In this document: positions 8,450-16,977 of the stretch, piece by piece
How the letters are laid out: each line of letters opens with the position of its first letter
Numbering within the stretch: position 1 is the stretch's first letter
Assembly: GCA_934148845.1 (NCBI GenBank)
Contig: CAKPDH010000005.1
Location: 1 to 63,325 of the forward strand
DNA length: 63,325 bases
Reading direction: 5' to 3'
From: an uncultured Bacilli bacterium
Lineage (GTDB): Bacteria > Bacillota_I > Bacilli_A > RF39 > UBA660
Notes under the pieces: generated by a model
Seen by the model: only the letters and a program-made list of their open reading frames with translations
What the model was told of the DNA's origin: nothing
Databases searched by the model: none
Translations under genes and position numbers: made by a program

Positions 8450-8917
8450 ATGAATAATAAATATATATTAAATATAATGGATAAATATGAATATATGGAA
8501 TATGAATTTTGTGTTGATGATCAAGTATTAGAGCAATTAAGATTATGCTTTATTGAATTAGATAATTCAAAATATTTAGTTTCCCTAGATGTATTAAAAA
8601 AATATTATGGTAAAACGGAGTATAAAAGCATGATTACTAATTTATTTAATAATTGTAAGTTAGTATATATAAAATCATTTAGTTCAATAGAATTTACAAA
8701 TTATTTAAATGCTATTGAAACAATTAGATCAATGCCTAATATATGTAATAGTTTAGGTATGGATAAGCTTGTATTAGATTTTTTTATCAATAATATGTAT
8801 TTAGAAAATTTAGAAAATATATATATATCGTCTAAATTAAATTATACTATAATAAATACACTAGGAATAGATTATAAAAAATGTATAGGAGGTTTAAAAT
8901 GCAAGAAAGAAATGTAA
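8450..8917 (+). CDS. Hypothetical protein, first gene of an orphan pair
   Basis: I do not recognise this 155-residue protein. It is acidic to neutral, without a signal peptide or clear membrane helix, with a predicted mixed fold and a block YLVSLDVLKKYYGKTEYKSM in the middle. The ATG at 8450 has only a weak ribosome-binding site; a GTG at 8441 is the alternative. The next gene starts inside its 3' end (19-base overlap), so the two are translationally coupled. They sit between a regulator and the pheST T-box operon. Confidence 0.55.
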   Translation: MNNKYILNIMDKYEYMEYEFCVDDQVLEQLRLCFIELDNSKYLVSLDVLKKYYGKTEYKSMITNLFNNCKLVYIKSFSSIEFTNYLNAIETIRSMPNICNSLGMDKLVLDFFINNMYLENLENIYISSKLNYTIINTLGIDYKKCIGGLKCKKEM

Positions 8918-9354
8918 ATATGCTTAGAGTTTTAAGAAGAACTACTTTAGTTGAGAAGTATATATTGACAGGATGGATAACTGATGAGGATTTAATGAAT
9001 ATTTTCCTTGTATGTGATAAAAATAGCAATTATGGTTTAATTAGTCCAAAAACAAAGAAGGAAGTATTACTTAAAGATATATATAATAGCCCTTTTATAT
9101 TATGTGATATTGATTGCCTTTCAAGTAATATAAAAAAACTGCTTCCTAATTTACTTTCATATAGATATAAGCAAGAGAAAGCTGAAATAAATTATTTATA
9201 TAGTATAAATGAAATTTCAAAGTGCGAATATCAAAAGAAATTAGATGATTTAAAGTATTATTATTACGAATCAACTATGGATGGAAAAAGTATATTAGAA
9301 ACAGGTAAATGTATTGGTATAACTGATAATGTATTAAAATTAAAAAAAGCTTGA
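8899..9354 (+). CDS. Hypothetical protein, second gene of an orphan pair
   Basis: Unrecognised 151-residue protein. Its start is well supported: TAGGAGG lies six bases before ATG 8899, inside the end of the preceding gene. The N-terminal block WITDEDLMNIFLVCDKNSNYGLISPKT looks globular. The C-terminal third is Tyr/Lys-rich with coiled-coil character (KYYYYESTMDGKSILETGKC). No signal peptide. The last bases of the gene contain the -35 box of the following T-box promoter. Confidence 0.55.
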   Translation: MQERNVNMLRVLRRTTLVEKYILTGWITDEDLMNIFLVCDKNSNYGLISPKTKKEVLLKDIYNSPFILCDIDCLSSNIKKLLPNLLSYRYKQEKAEINYLYSINEISKCEYQKKLDDLKYYYYESTMDGKSILETGKCIGITDNVLKLKKA

Positions 9355-9378
9355 AAAATATATAAAATATGATATAAT
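9351..9378 (+). promoter_or_regulatory. Promoter of the pheST T-box operon
   Basis: TTGAAA, 16 bases, TATAAT (9373-9378), just ahead of the T-box leader. Confidence 0.65.
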
Positions 9379-9384
9379 TATTTC

Positions 9385-9590
9385 GTAAAGCGATGATGAA
9401 GAGTAGTAGCAAGTCTAATTATTAATAGAGATAAAGTGGTTGGTGTAAACTTTAAATAAATTCTTGCAAATTCACTTTTGAGCGTTATTAATAGTAAACG
9501 GGTAATGTCGTTAAACATAAGAGATCATAACTATTATGAAGTAGGGTGGTACCGCCATAAAGGCCCCTATGTTTATAATAGTTTTTTTTG
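9385..9590 (+). promoter_or_regulatory. T-box riboswitch, Phe-specific, upstream of pheS
   Basis: A tRNA-sensing leader that lets transcription continue when uncharged tRNA-Phe accumulates. The T-box core AGGGTGGTACCGC lies at 9542-9554. Stem I begins around 9390 and carries AGTAGTAGC. The likely specifier codon is TTC (Phe) at 9471-9473, in the context GCAAATTCACTTTTGAGC. A terminator is formed by AACTATTAT (about 9529) and ATAATAGTT followed by eight T residues ending near 9589. Specifier, leader and downstream gene agree. Confidence 0.93.
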
Positions 9591-9598
9591 GAGGTATT

Positions 9599-10636
9599 AT
9601 GAAAGAAAAAATAGATAATTTATGTAAAGAAATAGAATTAAAAATAAAAAGTATTGATAATATAAAAGATTTAAATGATTTGAAAGTTTTATATATGGGT
9701 AAAAAAGGTATTATAACGGAACTTCAAAGTGGTATAAAATCTGCTGATAATAAAAAAGAGTATGGTCTTTTAGTAAATCAAGTAAGAAATGTATTTAATA
9801 CTAATTATGATAATAAATTAGAAGAATTAAATTTAGCAGAAATAAATAAAAAATTAGAAAGTGAAAGAATAGATGTTACTCTTCCATCAACTAAAGTACC
9901 TATTGGATCTCCTAATATACTTGAGAAAGTTATAGAAGAAGTTGAAGAAGTGTTTATGTCTATGGGATATGATGTTGTAGATGGCCCAGAAATAGAAGAA
10001 GATCATTATAATTTTGAACTTTTAAATATACCTAAGGGACATCCAGCACGCGATGCACAAGATACATTTTATATTGAAGATGAAAAAATATTATTACGTA
10101 GTCAAACTTCTCCAGTACAAGCACGTACTATGATTGCAACAGGCGGAGATAAGCCAGTTAGAATGATTTGCCCAGGAAAAACGTATAGAAGAGATGCTGA
10201 TGATGCTACACATTCACATCAATTTATGCAAATAGAAGGATTACTTGTTGATAAAAATATTAGCTTATCAGATTTAAAAGGAACTTTTGATGTTATTTTA
10301 AAAAAATTATTTGGTACTGACATAGAAACAAGATTTAGGCCGAGCTATTATCAATTTACAGAACCATCTGTAGAAACAGATATTACTTGTTTCTCTTGCA
10401 AAGGTAAAGGTTGCTCTTTATGTAAAAATACAGGATGGATTACTGTAAGTGGCGCAGGTATGGTACATCCTAATGTACTTAAGAATTGTGGATATGATCC
10501 AAGTATATATACAGGGTTTGCATTTGGATTTGGTGCTGAGAGATTAGCTATGCTTAAATATGGTATAAATGATATTAGAACATTTTATCAAACTGACTTA
10601 AGAGAGCTTAAAAATTTTGATAGAAGGGAAGATTAA
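9599..10636 (+). CDS. pheS: Phenylalanine-tRNA ligase alpha subunit
   Basis: Catalytic subunit of the alpha2-beta2 enzyme that charges tRNA-Phe. The N-terminal coiled coil (about residues 1-90) is followed by the class II catalytic core: motif 2 RMICPGKTYRRDADDATH, then FTEPSVETDITC, and motif 3 GFAFGFGAERLAM. A four-cysteine knuckle CFSCKGKGCSLC near residue 258 looks like the zinc-binding insert found in many Bacillota PheS. The start is ATG 9599 with GGAGG five bases upstream; an ATG at 9569 lies inside the leader's terminator. Its 345 residues are normal. pheT follows with one base between stop and start. Confidence 0.96.
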   Translation: MKEKIDNLCKEIELKIKSIDNIKDLNDLKVLYMGKKGIITELQSGIKSADNKKEYGLLVNQVRNVFNTNYDNKLEELNLAEINKKLESERIDVTLPSTKVPIGSPNILEKVIEEVEEVFMSMGYDVVDGPEIEEDHYNFELLNIPKGHPARDAQDTFYIEDEKILLRSQTSPVQARTMIATGGDKPVRMICPGKTYRRDADDATHSHQFMQIEGLLVDKNISLSDLKGTFDVILKKLFGTDIETRFRPSYYQFTEPSVETDITCFSCKGKGCSLCKNTGWITVSGAGMVHPNVLKNCGYDPSIYTGFAFGFGAERLAMLKYGINDIRTFYQTDLRELKNFDRRED

Positions 10637-10637
10637 A

Positions 10638-13010
10638 ATGATTAGTTTAGAGTGGGTAAGCGATTATATAGATATAAAAGATGAAGATTTAAAAGAACTT
10701 GCTTTGAAAATTACTAAAGCTGGAATAAATGTAGAAAAAGTGATTACTAATCATATAGATAATTTAGTAATAGGTGAGGTTATAGAATGTGTAGATCATC
10801 CTAATAGTGATCATTTACACATATGTAAAGTAGATATTGGTAATAGTATTACTCAAATTGTATGTGGTGCAGCTAATGTAAGGGCCGGTATAAAAGTTAT
10901 AGTAGCGCTTCCAGGTTGTGTTTTAGGTGATAATGAGATTAAAAAAGGTACTATACGTGGTGTTGAATCAAACGGTATGATATGTGCTTTGTTTGAATTA
11001 GGATTAGAAGAAAAAACAGAAGAAAACTATAATAAAGGAATAGCAGAAATAAATACAGATTTAAAAAATGGAACAGATGCTAATATATATTTAGGTACTA
11101 ATGATACTATGTATGAATTAGATATACATAAACATAGAAATAATGATTGTTATTATCACATAGGTTTTGCTTATGAAATAGCTTGTATATTAAATAAAAA
11201 AGTAAGACTTCCAGAACTTACTTATAAAGAAACTAAAGAAGATATATCTTCTTTAGTTAAGCTTGAAGTAGATACACCTAAATGCACTTATTATAGTACT
11301 AAAGTAGTAAGAGATGTTGAAATTAAAGAATCACCAGATTTTATTAAAAGAAGACTTATAAATGCTGGAATGAGACCTATAAATAATGTCGTTGATATAT
11401 CTAATTATGTTATGCTTGAATTTGGTCAACCTTTGCATTTCTTTGATATGGATAAACTTGGTACAAATATACTTGTAAGACAAGCTAATGATAATGAAGA
11501 AGTTGTTACATTAGATGGTGTAAATAGAGTATTAACAAATAAAGATATAGTAATAACTGATAAAAAAAAGGTAGTATGTATAGCTGGAGTTATGGGTGGA
11601 CTTAATACAGATGTTACACCAGATACTAAGAATATCTTAATAGAAAGTGCTATATTTGATCCAGTAAGCGTTAGATATACAGCAAGTAATTTAAATTTAA
11701 GAAGTGAAGCTTCTATTAGATATGGAAAAGGATTAAATTATGAGTATACTGATATGGCATTAGATAGAGCTTGTAATTTACTAGAAAAATATGCATCAGC
11801 TAAAGTGCTTAGTGGTAAGATAATATACGATAAAACTATAAAGGAAGAAAAAGTAGTAAAATTTAAAACGGATGAGGTTAGTACTCTTTTAGGACTTAAG
11901 CTAACAGATGATGATATAAAAACTGAATTAGAAAGATTAGATTTTAAATATAAGTTTGATGGAAGTTTTTTAGTAACAATACCAAGAAGAAGATTAGATA
12001 TTGATCCAAATGTAAATGACATAGCAGAGGAAATAGGAAGACTTTATGGATATCAAAATTTGAAAGGAACACTTCCTTTTGTAAATACAAGACGTGGAGT
12101 TTATGTTGGGGACGTTCTTATTCGTAAAAATATATCCAAAAGACTTAGAAGCTTAGGACTTAATGAAACAAAAACATATACATTAACAAGTCCAGATATG
12201 GCTAAAACATTTAGATATGAGAATAAAGAACAAATAACTTTACCAAATCCTATGAGTATTGATAAATCTGTAATAAGAACATCAATAATTCCATCATTAA
12301 TAAATGTTTATGAATATAATAAAGCAAGAAAAGTTTCAGATATTCTAATTTATGAAATATCTAAAACTTATGATAAAGATTATCGCGAAGATACTAAAGT
12401 AGCTATATTGATGAAAGGAAATTATATTACTAATAGCTGGAATGGTACAAATATAGCTTGTGATTTTTATGTATTAAAAGGAATAATAGAAAATTTACTA
12501 GATTATTTAGGATTTAAAAATAGATATAATTTTAAAAGTACTTCAGCATGTGATATGCATAGTGGAATATGTGCAGATATTTTACTTGATAGAGAAAGTA
12601 TTGGTATAATGGGTAGAGTACATCCAAATGTTATAAAAGACAATGTATACGTTTGTGAACTATCTATTACTAAACTTTATAATAAACAAGTAAAACCATT
12701 AAAATATAAAGAAATATCTAAATATCCAATTGTATCAAAAGATGTTGCATTTATAGTAAAAAAAGATATTGAAAGTGATACAATAAAAGATCAAATAAAA
12801 AAATCTGGAGGAAGATTACTTACAAATATTGATATTTTTGACGTATATGTTGGAGATAAAATTAAAGAAGACGAAAAGTCAATAGCTTTTAGCTTAAAAT
12901 TTGAAGATCAAAATAGAACACTTACTGAAGAAGAAGTTATGAAAGTATTTAATAAAATAATAAGTGATGTTGAAACTAAGTTAGATGCTAAAGTAAGAAA
13001 TGGTGAATAA
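10638..13010 (+). CDS. pheT: Phenylalanine-tRNA ligase beta subunit
   Basis: Tetramer partner of PheS, with tRNA-binding and editing functions. Domains in order: N-terminal core, EMAP/tRNA_bind domain (VIGEVIECVDHPNSDHLHIC, about 40-150), B3/B4 editing domain (about 205-375), B5 (about 400-470), a catalytic-like core, and the FDX-ACB anticodon-binding domain at the C-terminus (KYPIVSKDVAFIV onward). About 790 residues, as usual. The start is ATG 10638 with AGAAGGGA eight bases upstream, one base after the pheS stop. Controlled by the same T-box. Confidence 0.96.
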   Translation: MISLEWVSDYIDIKDEDLKELALKITKAGINVEKVITNHIDNLVIGEVIECVDHPNSDHLHICKVDIGNSITQIVCGAANVRAGIKVIVALPGCVLGDNEIKKGTIRGVESNGMICALFELGLEEKTEENYNKGIAEINTDLKNGTDANIYLGTNDTMYELDIHKHRNNDCYYHIGFAYEIACILNKKVRLPELTYKETKEDISSLVKLEVDTPKCTYYSTKVVRDVEIKESPDFIKRRLINAGMRPINNVVDISNYVMLEFGQPLHFFDMDKLGTNILVRQANDNEEVVTLDGVNRVLTNKDIVITDKKKVVCIAGVMGGLNTDVTPDTKNILIESAIFDPVSVRYTASNLNLRSEASIRYGKGLNYEYTDMALDRACNLLEKYASAKVLSGKIIYDKTIKEEKVVKFKTDEVSTLLGLKLTDDDIKTELERLDFKYKFDGSFLVTIPRRRLDIDPNVNDIAEEIGRLYGYQNLKGTLPFVNTRRGVYVGDVLIRKNISKRLRSLGLNETKTYTLTSPDMAKTFRYENKEQITLPNPMSIDKSVIRTSIIPSLINVYEYNKARKVSDILIYEISKTYDKDYREDTKVAILMKGNYITNSWNGTNIACDFYVLKGIIENLLDYLGFKNRYNFKSTSACDMHSGICADILLDRESIGIMGRVHPNVIKDNVYVCELSITKLYNKQVKPLKYKEISKYPIVSKDVAFIVKKDIESDTIKDQIKKSGGRLLTNIDIFDVYVGDKIKEDEKSIAFSLKFEDQNRTLTEEEVMKVFNKIISDVETKLDAKVRNGE

Positions 13011-13038
13011 AAAAGTGCAGAAATTTTTCTGCACTTTT
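13011..13038. terminator. Bidirectional terminator between pheT and lexA
   Basis: AAAAGTGCAGAAA pairs with a TTTCTGCACTTTT arm. A/T runs on both sides let it serve the convergent pheT and lexA transcripts. It overlaps the lexA stop codon. Confidence 0.85.
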
Positions 13039-13654
13039 AGATTTTTCTATATAATCCAATAGCTTTTCCTAAAATAAATACATTATTAAATATAAAGGGT
13101 TCCATATTATCATTTTCTGGTTGTAGCCTAATATGATCTTTTTCTTTATAAAATGTCTTTAGTGTTACTTCATTATCTTCAGTCATAGCAACAACAATTT
13201 CACCATTATTTGCTGTATTTTTTCTCTCAACAATAATAACGTCACCATCTAGAATACCAGCATTTATCATACTTTCGCCACTAACTTTAAGTGTAAAAAC
13301 TTCTTTATTGTTTGGAATTAAATATGATGGAAGTGAAAAATATTCATTTGGATTTTCTATTGCATCAATAGGATTTCCAGCTGTAATTTTGCCAAGTAAT
13401 GGAACTTCAACCACATTTTCATTTTGTGGCATATATTCATTTTCTACCATAAGTTCAATAGTTCTATTTCTATTACTTCCTTTTTTTATATATCCTTTAC
13501 TTGCTAGACAATCTAGATGAGCTTGAATAGTAGCAGGTGATGACACACCAAGATCTTCTGCTATTTCTCTTACAGTAGGTGGATATCCATGAGAAACTAT
13601 ATACGTTTTAATAAATTTTAAGGCATCTTCTTGTCTTTTAGTTAACTTTTCCAT
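13037..13654 (-). CDS. lexA: LexA repressor
   Basis: SOS-response repressor with self-cleavage stimulated by RecA filaments. The N-terminal winged helix (about 1-65) contains YPPTVREIAEDLGVSSPATIQ. The cleavage site Ala-Gly is in GKITAGNP near residue 92. The catalytic serine is in SGESMINAGI near residue 129 and the lysine in EVTLKTFYKE near residue 168. Its 205 residues match B. subtilis LexA. AGGAGG precedes the ATG. A LexA box overlaps its own promoter, so it is autoregulated. Confidence 0.96.
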   Translation of the reverse strand: MEKLTKRQEDALKFIKTYIVSHGYPPTVREIAEDLGVSSPATIQAHLDCLASKGYIKKGSNRNRTIELMVENEYMPQNENVVEVPLLGKITAGNPIDAIENPNEYFSLPSYLIPNNKEVFTLKVSGESMINAGILDGDVIIVERKNTANNGEIVVAMTEDNEVTLKTFYKEKDHIRLQPENDNMEPFIFNNVFILGKAIGLYRKI

Positions 13655-13672
13655 TTTATTCCTCCTAAGGTA

Positions 13673-13701
13673 ATTGTATCATGTTTGATTTTTAATGTCA
13701 A
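13673..13701 (-). promoter_or_regulatory. lexA promoter
   Basis: On the minus strand TTGACA (13696-13701), 17 bases, TACAAT (13673-13678). Its -35 box overlaps the LexA operator. Confidence 0.75.
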
Positions 13702-13711
13702 ACGTTTGTTC
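13699..13711 (-). promoter_or_regulatory. LexA (SOS) operator
   Basis: On the minus strand GAACAAACGTTTG fits the Gram-positive LexA box GAAC-N4-GTTY. It covers the -35 region of lexA, which is where an autoregulatory operator should be. Confidence 0.8.
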
Positions 13712-13765
13712 ATCTAAAAAGGCCTTGAATAATTTAATTACAAATAGTATAATTATAGTAGATAT

Positions 13766-13840
13766 TGCCTCATGGCCAAGCGGTAAGGCGGTGGACTCTG
13801 ACTCCATTATGCGTAGGTTCGAATCCTACTGAGGCAACCA
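13766..13840 (+). tRNA. tRNA-Gln (anticodon CUG)
   Basis: Acceptor TGCCTCA / TGAGGCA, D-arm GCC...GGC, anticodon stem GTGGA / TCCAT with loop CTCTGAC giving CUG, T-arm GTAGG-TTCGAAT-CCTAC, and encoded CCA. It reads CAG. Confidence 0.95.
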
Positions 13841-13843
13841 AAT

Positions 13844-13919
13844 GCTGAAATAGCTCAGTTGGTAGAGCAGCTCCCTCGTAAAGAGCAGGTCGTAGGTTCG
13901 AATCCTATTTTCAGCACCA
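13844..13919 (+). tRNA. tRNA-Thr (anticodon CGU)
   Basis: Acceptor GCTGAAA / TTTCAGC, D-arm GCTC...GAGC, loop CTCGTAA giving CGU, T-arm GTAGG-TTCGAAT-CCTAT, encoded CCA. The base pair next to the anticodon loop is a C-A mismatch. It reads ACG. It follows tRNA-Gln by three bases, in one transcript, and marks the left edge of the accessory island. Confidence 0.93.
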
Positions 13920-13930
13920 TTGACGAATCT

Positions 13931-13947
13931 GTTCGAACCATTCGAAC
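13931..13947. repeat. 7-bp inverted repeat beside tRNA-Thr
   Basis: GTTCGAA-CCA-TTCGAAC. Perfect arms with a three-base centre, 11 bases after the tRNA. It resembles the T-loop sequence TTCGAA. It could be a protein-binding or attachment site for the neighbouring island, or only part of the tRNA trailer. Confidence 0.4.
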
Positions 13948-13960
13948 TTTGAATATATGA

Positions 13961-13986
13961 AATCAATCGAAATGATTGATTTTTTT
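13961..13986 (+). terminator. Terminator of the tRNA-Gln/tRNA-Thr transcript
   Basis: AATCAATC / GATTGATT arms, five-base loop, followed by a T-run. Confidence 0.8.
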
Positions 13987-14021
13987 CGTTTAGAAAAAAA
14001 TCATAAGAAAGGTTGGTGTCT

Positions 14022-14294
14022 ATGATAAACATTATCAAGAAAGAAATTGATGTAGAAGAATCGTTAAGAAAGAGATTAGAAATTATATGTGATTTTTGTA
14101 ATACTACTCCAACTATTATAAATGGTAGTATTAGAAAAGTGGATAAAACTAATTTATCTTATATTGAACCACATAAAATAATAATCAATAATAATGTATT
14201 TCTTGCTTTTAACTACTCTAATGAAATCTATATCAATAATTTAAGTAGAAAAATTAAGTTAAATGAACTTGAAAACTATATAAAAAATCTATAA
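14022..14294 (+). CDS. Small hypothetical protein at the island's left end
   Basis: Ninety residues, unrecognised. MINIIKKEIDVEESLRKRLE begins a charged helix, then a stretch with two cysteines (CDFCNTTPTI) and strands. ATG 14022 has AGAAAGG nine bases upstream; upstream GTG/TTG codons are too close to that site. No signal peptide. It is the first gene after the tRNAs and may belong to the mobile element. Confidence 0.5.
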   Translation: MINIIKKEIDVEESLRKRLEIICDFCNTTPTIINGSIRKVDKTNLSYIEPHKIIINNNVFLAFNYSNEIYINNLSRKIKLNELENYIKNL

Positions 14295-14310
14295 TAACAA
14301 AATGAGAAAT

Positions 14311-14339
14311 TTGACACTTTTTCTTATATTTGTTATAAT
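14311..14339 (+). promoter_or_regulatory. Consensus sigma-A promoter for the gene at 14364
   Basis: TTGACA, exactly 17 bases, TATAAT: both boxes are perfect. The start codon lies 24 bases after the -10 box, behind AAGGGGG. Confidence 0.85.
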
Positions 14340-14363
14340 AATCGCCAATTAAGGGGGATTTAT

Positions 14364-14939
14364 ATGGGAATTAGTAATACTAGAAAGGAATCTTATTTAT
14401 TTTTAAAATATCTTTTAGAAGAAGGAAAATTTAATCCTAGCAATTATGAAGGTATTTTAGAGTTAGGGCAATCAGCACCTAATTCATTATCTAAATATTT
14501 AAGAGATTTTAATCAATACTTATTATCTAAAAAAGTTGTATATGAAGAATTAGATAGTTTAGGTTTAAATGGTGCTTATGGATATTTAGAACAAGGTATA
14601 TTTGTTCCAAAATCTTTAGCAAATGATAAACATTTTATTGAAGATGCTCCAAAAGTACCTTATATAAGACATGGTTATAGTTATCCATCTATAGAAGAAT
14701 TTGGTAGTATTATCTGCGAAGGTATAAGTAGTGATTTATTTGATATAAGTTCCCATAGTCAAGATGTTTTTGTTGGATATTGTGCAAGTACAAATAATGA
14801 AGAAGAATTATGCAATAATCGTGTTTTTTTCGATAAATTATTTAATGCAATAAATCTCGCTAGTGGCAGAGAATTTGAAATTAAAAGAGATATAGACTCT
14901 AAATTAGAAAAAGAATTTTGTTTAATAAAAAGAAAATAG
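14364..14939 (+). CDS. Hypothetical protein of the accessory island
   Basis: Unrecognised soluble protein of 191 residues. The N-terminal half looks helical (RKESYLFLKYLLEEGKF). The C-terminal half has VPYIRHGYSYPSIEEFGSII and a cysteine pair. It has its own perfect sigma-A promoter and its own terminator, so it is a separate, probably well-expressed unit just upstream of the recombinase. Directionality control or immunity is possible from position only; nothing in the sequence shows it. Confidence 0.55.
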   Translation: MGISNTRKESYLFLKYLLEEGKFNPSNYEGILELGQSAPNSLSKYLRDFNQYLLSKKVVYEELDSLGLNGAYGYLEQGIFVPKSLANDKHFIEDAPKVPYIRHGYSYPSIEEFGSIICEGISSDLFDISSHSQDVFVGYCASTNNEEELCNNRVFFDKLFNAINLASGREFEIKRDIDSKLEKEFCLIKRK

Positions 14940-14980
14940 AAGTGTCAATTACATTAGTTTTTTTGACACTTCTTTTTTTG
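14939..14980 (+). terminator. Terminator before the recombinase
   Basis: GAAGTGTCAA (14939-14948) pairs with TTGACACTTC (14963-14972) and is followed by seven T residues. The arm TTGACACTT also occurs as the -35 region of the promoter at 14311. Confidence 0.8.
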
Positions 14981-15009
14981 AAAAATTAGAAAAAGGGAGA
15001 TGATAAAAT

Positions 15010-16977
15010 ATGTATGATAATGTTAAAAAAATAGCAGGTCTTTATATTCGTGTATCTACTGAAGACCAAGCAAGAGAAGGATTTAGTTTACCAGAGCAAG
15101 AAAAGCGTTTAAGGGCTATGTGTGAGTATAAAGGTTATGAAGTATATAAAGTATATGAGGACGCAGGAATAAGTGCTAAAACAGGCAATAAACGTCCTGC
15201 ATTTGATGAATTATTACAAGATATAAAAGATAAAAAATGTAATACCATAGTTGTTTTAAAATTAGATAGACTTACTCGTTCAGTTGCAGATTGGGAAAAG
15301 ATATTAACTTTTCTTGAAGAAAACGAAGCATTTCTAGATTGTGCTAATGATGATATAAATACTACTAATGCAAATGGTAAAATGATTTCTAGAATATTAA
15401 CAAGTGTTTCACAACAAGAAATAGAAAGAACAAGTGAAAGAACTAAAATAGGTTTAGCAGGAGCTATTAAAGTTGGTCATATACCACATCAAGCCCCTAT
15501 AGGTTATAAAAGAGTTGATAAAAAACTAGTACCCGATATTGCTACTAAAGATGTTGTTATAAGAATATTTGAAATGTATCACAATGGTTTATCTTATAAA
15601 AAGATAAGTAATATCTTAAATGAAGAAAAAGTTTTAGGTAAAACAAACTGGTATGATTCTACCATTGTTGGTATATTACAAAATGAAATATATAAAGGCG
15701 ATTTCGTTCATGGTAAAAGAACAAAACACCCTACTTATTATAGTGATGTAGTTGAGCCAATTATTTCAAAAGAAATGTGGGAAGAATGCCAAGTACAAAA
15801 GAAAAAGAATTCTCGTAGTTATCAAAGAACTCTTAACTATTTATTCTTGCAAAAACTTAAATGTCCTAAATGCTCTAGAATCTTAGGTGGTAAAGCAACA
15901 ACAAAGAAAAATGGTAATTCATACTTTTACTATTATTGTAATGATTGTAAATTAACTATTAAAGAAAATACTATTGAAACTTTTATAAGTGAATTTATTG
16001 ATGATATTGTAGATTATGATAGTGTTGTTAATCAATTCTTTCTACCTATGATTAAAGAAAAGATAGAAAATCCTAAAGAAGATATTGAAGAAGAAATCAA
16101 AAAACAAAAAGATAAATTTAAAAGAATTAGAGAGGCATATATCAATGAAGTATTTACTCTTGAAGAATATGATTTAGAACGAAAGAAAGTTGAAGATACA
16201 CTTGAAGAATTAGAAACTAAATTAACTGAAACTGAAATATGTGATGACTTAAAATTTACACCTGAAGATATTTTAATAAAACGAGATATAGATTTTATCA
16301 ATTCTATCAAATACCCACAAAAGTATAAAGAATATAATAAACGTTGGAAAGATTTTACAAGAGAAGAAAAATCAAACTTAATAATGAGTTATGTTGATGA
16401 AATAACTTTAACTGAATCAAGTAGTAATAAGTGTGAAGTTGAGTATGTTAAGTTTAGAGAAAGTATCGCAAATCCTTGTAATGAACTTTATGATAAAGGT
16501 TATATTGATAGAACTGACTATGCTTTATTTGGTAATATGATAGGAACATTAAGATATAGTGAATATCGTGATGTAGAAGAAGTATGGCAACACATTTTAA
16601 GATTAAGAGAGTTCTATGATGTAGGTTTCTATGAGGCAACTTATAATGTAGAAGATAAAATATTCCACTTTAATTTTGATTACGGAAATATCGATATTGT
16701 AAGAGTGTTCCCAATGGAAGATTATCGTAATACAGATCCAGATAGAAAATTAAAAGAATATGATTTAGGAATTTTATATATTAAAAAAGACGATGGAACA
16801 ATTTTAGAAGATGAAGAAGCAGTCTTTAAATATATTCCTGATAAAACTGATGGTATTCTTACAAGAGAAGTAAAACCTACTTTAGTTAAACCTGCAAATG
16901 TTATAGGACTAGAGGAAATGTATAAGGAAGAAGATGATGAAGAAGAAATAACTGATGATGAGGTTATTTCTTCATAA
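15010..16977 (+). CDS. Large serine recombinase (TnpX/TndX-type integrase)
   Basis: Site-specific integrase/excisionase of the island. The N-terminal resolvase domain has LYIRVSTEDQ with catalytic Ser16, then VVLKLDRLTRS and ISRILTSVSQQEIERTSERT. A Recombinase domain follows (about 155-260), then a zinc ribbon (CPKC ... CNDC, about 285-313) and a coiled coil (about 355-410). A normal protein of this type would end near residue 480-530. This one continues to 655 with an acidic, unrecognised extension ending in EEDDEEEITDDEV. AGGGAG lies upstream of the ATG. A MobV relaxase gene follows, as in Tn4451-like elements. Confidence 0.93.
   Translation: MYDNVKKIAGLYIRVSTEDQAREGFSLPEQEKRLRAMCEYKGYEVYKVYEDAGISAKTGNKRPAFDELLQDIKDKKCNTIVVLKLDRLTRSVADWEKILTFLEENEAFLDCANDDINTTNANGKMISRILTSVSQQEIERTSERTKIGLAGAIKVGHIPHQAPIGYKRVDKKLVPDIATKDVVIRIFEMYHNGLSYKKISNILNEEKVLGKTNWYDSTIVGILQNEIYKGDFVHGKRTKHPTYYSDVVEPIISKEMWEECQVQKKKNSRSYQRTLNYLFLQKLKCPKCSRILGGKATTKKNGNSYFYYYCNDCKLTIKENTIETFISEFIDDIVDYDSVVNQFFLPMIKEKIENPKEDIEEEIKKQKDKFKRIREAYINEVFTLEEYDLERKKVEDTLEELETKLTETEICDDLKFTPEDILIKRDIDFINSIKYPQKYKEYNKRWKDFTREEKSNLIMSYVDEITLTESSSNKCEVEYVKFRESIANPCNELYDKGYIDRTDYALFGNMIGTLRYSEYRDVEEVWQHILRLREFYDVGFYEATYNVEDKIFHFNFDYGNIDIVRVFPMEDYRNTDPDRKLKEYDLGILYIKKDDGTILEDEEAVFKYIPDKTDGILTREVKPTLVKPANVIGLEEMYKEEDDEEEITDDEVISS

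Noticed and set aside
14311..14971. TTGACACTT at 14311 and 14963 as a mobile-element direct repeat
   Set aside because: The first is a -35 box and the second one arm of a terminator; nine bases is too short in AT-rich DNA to argue for duplication.
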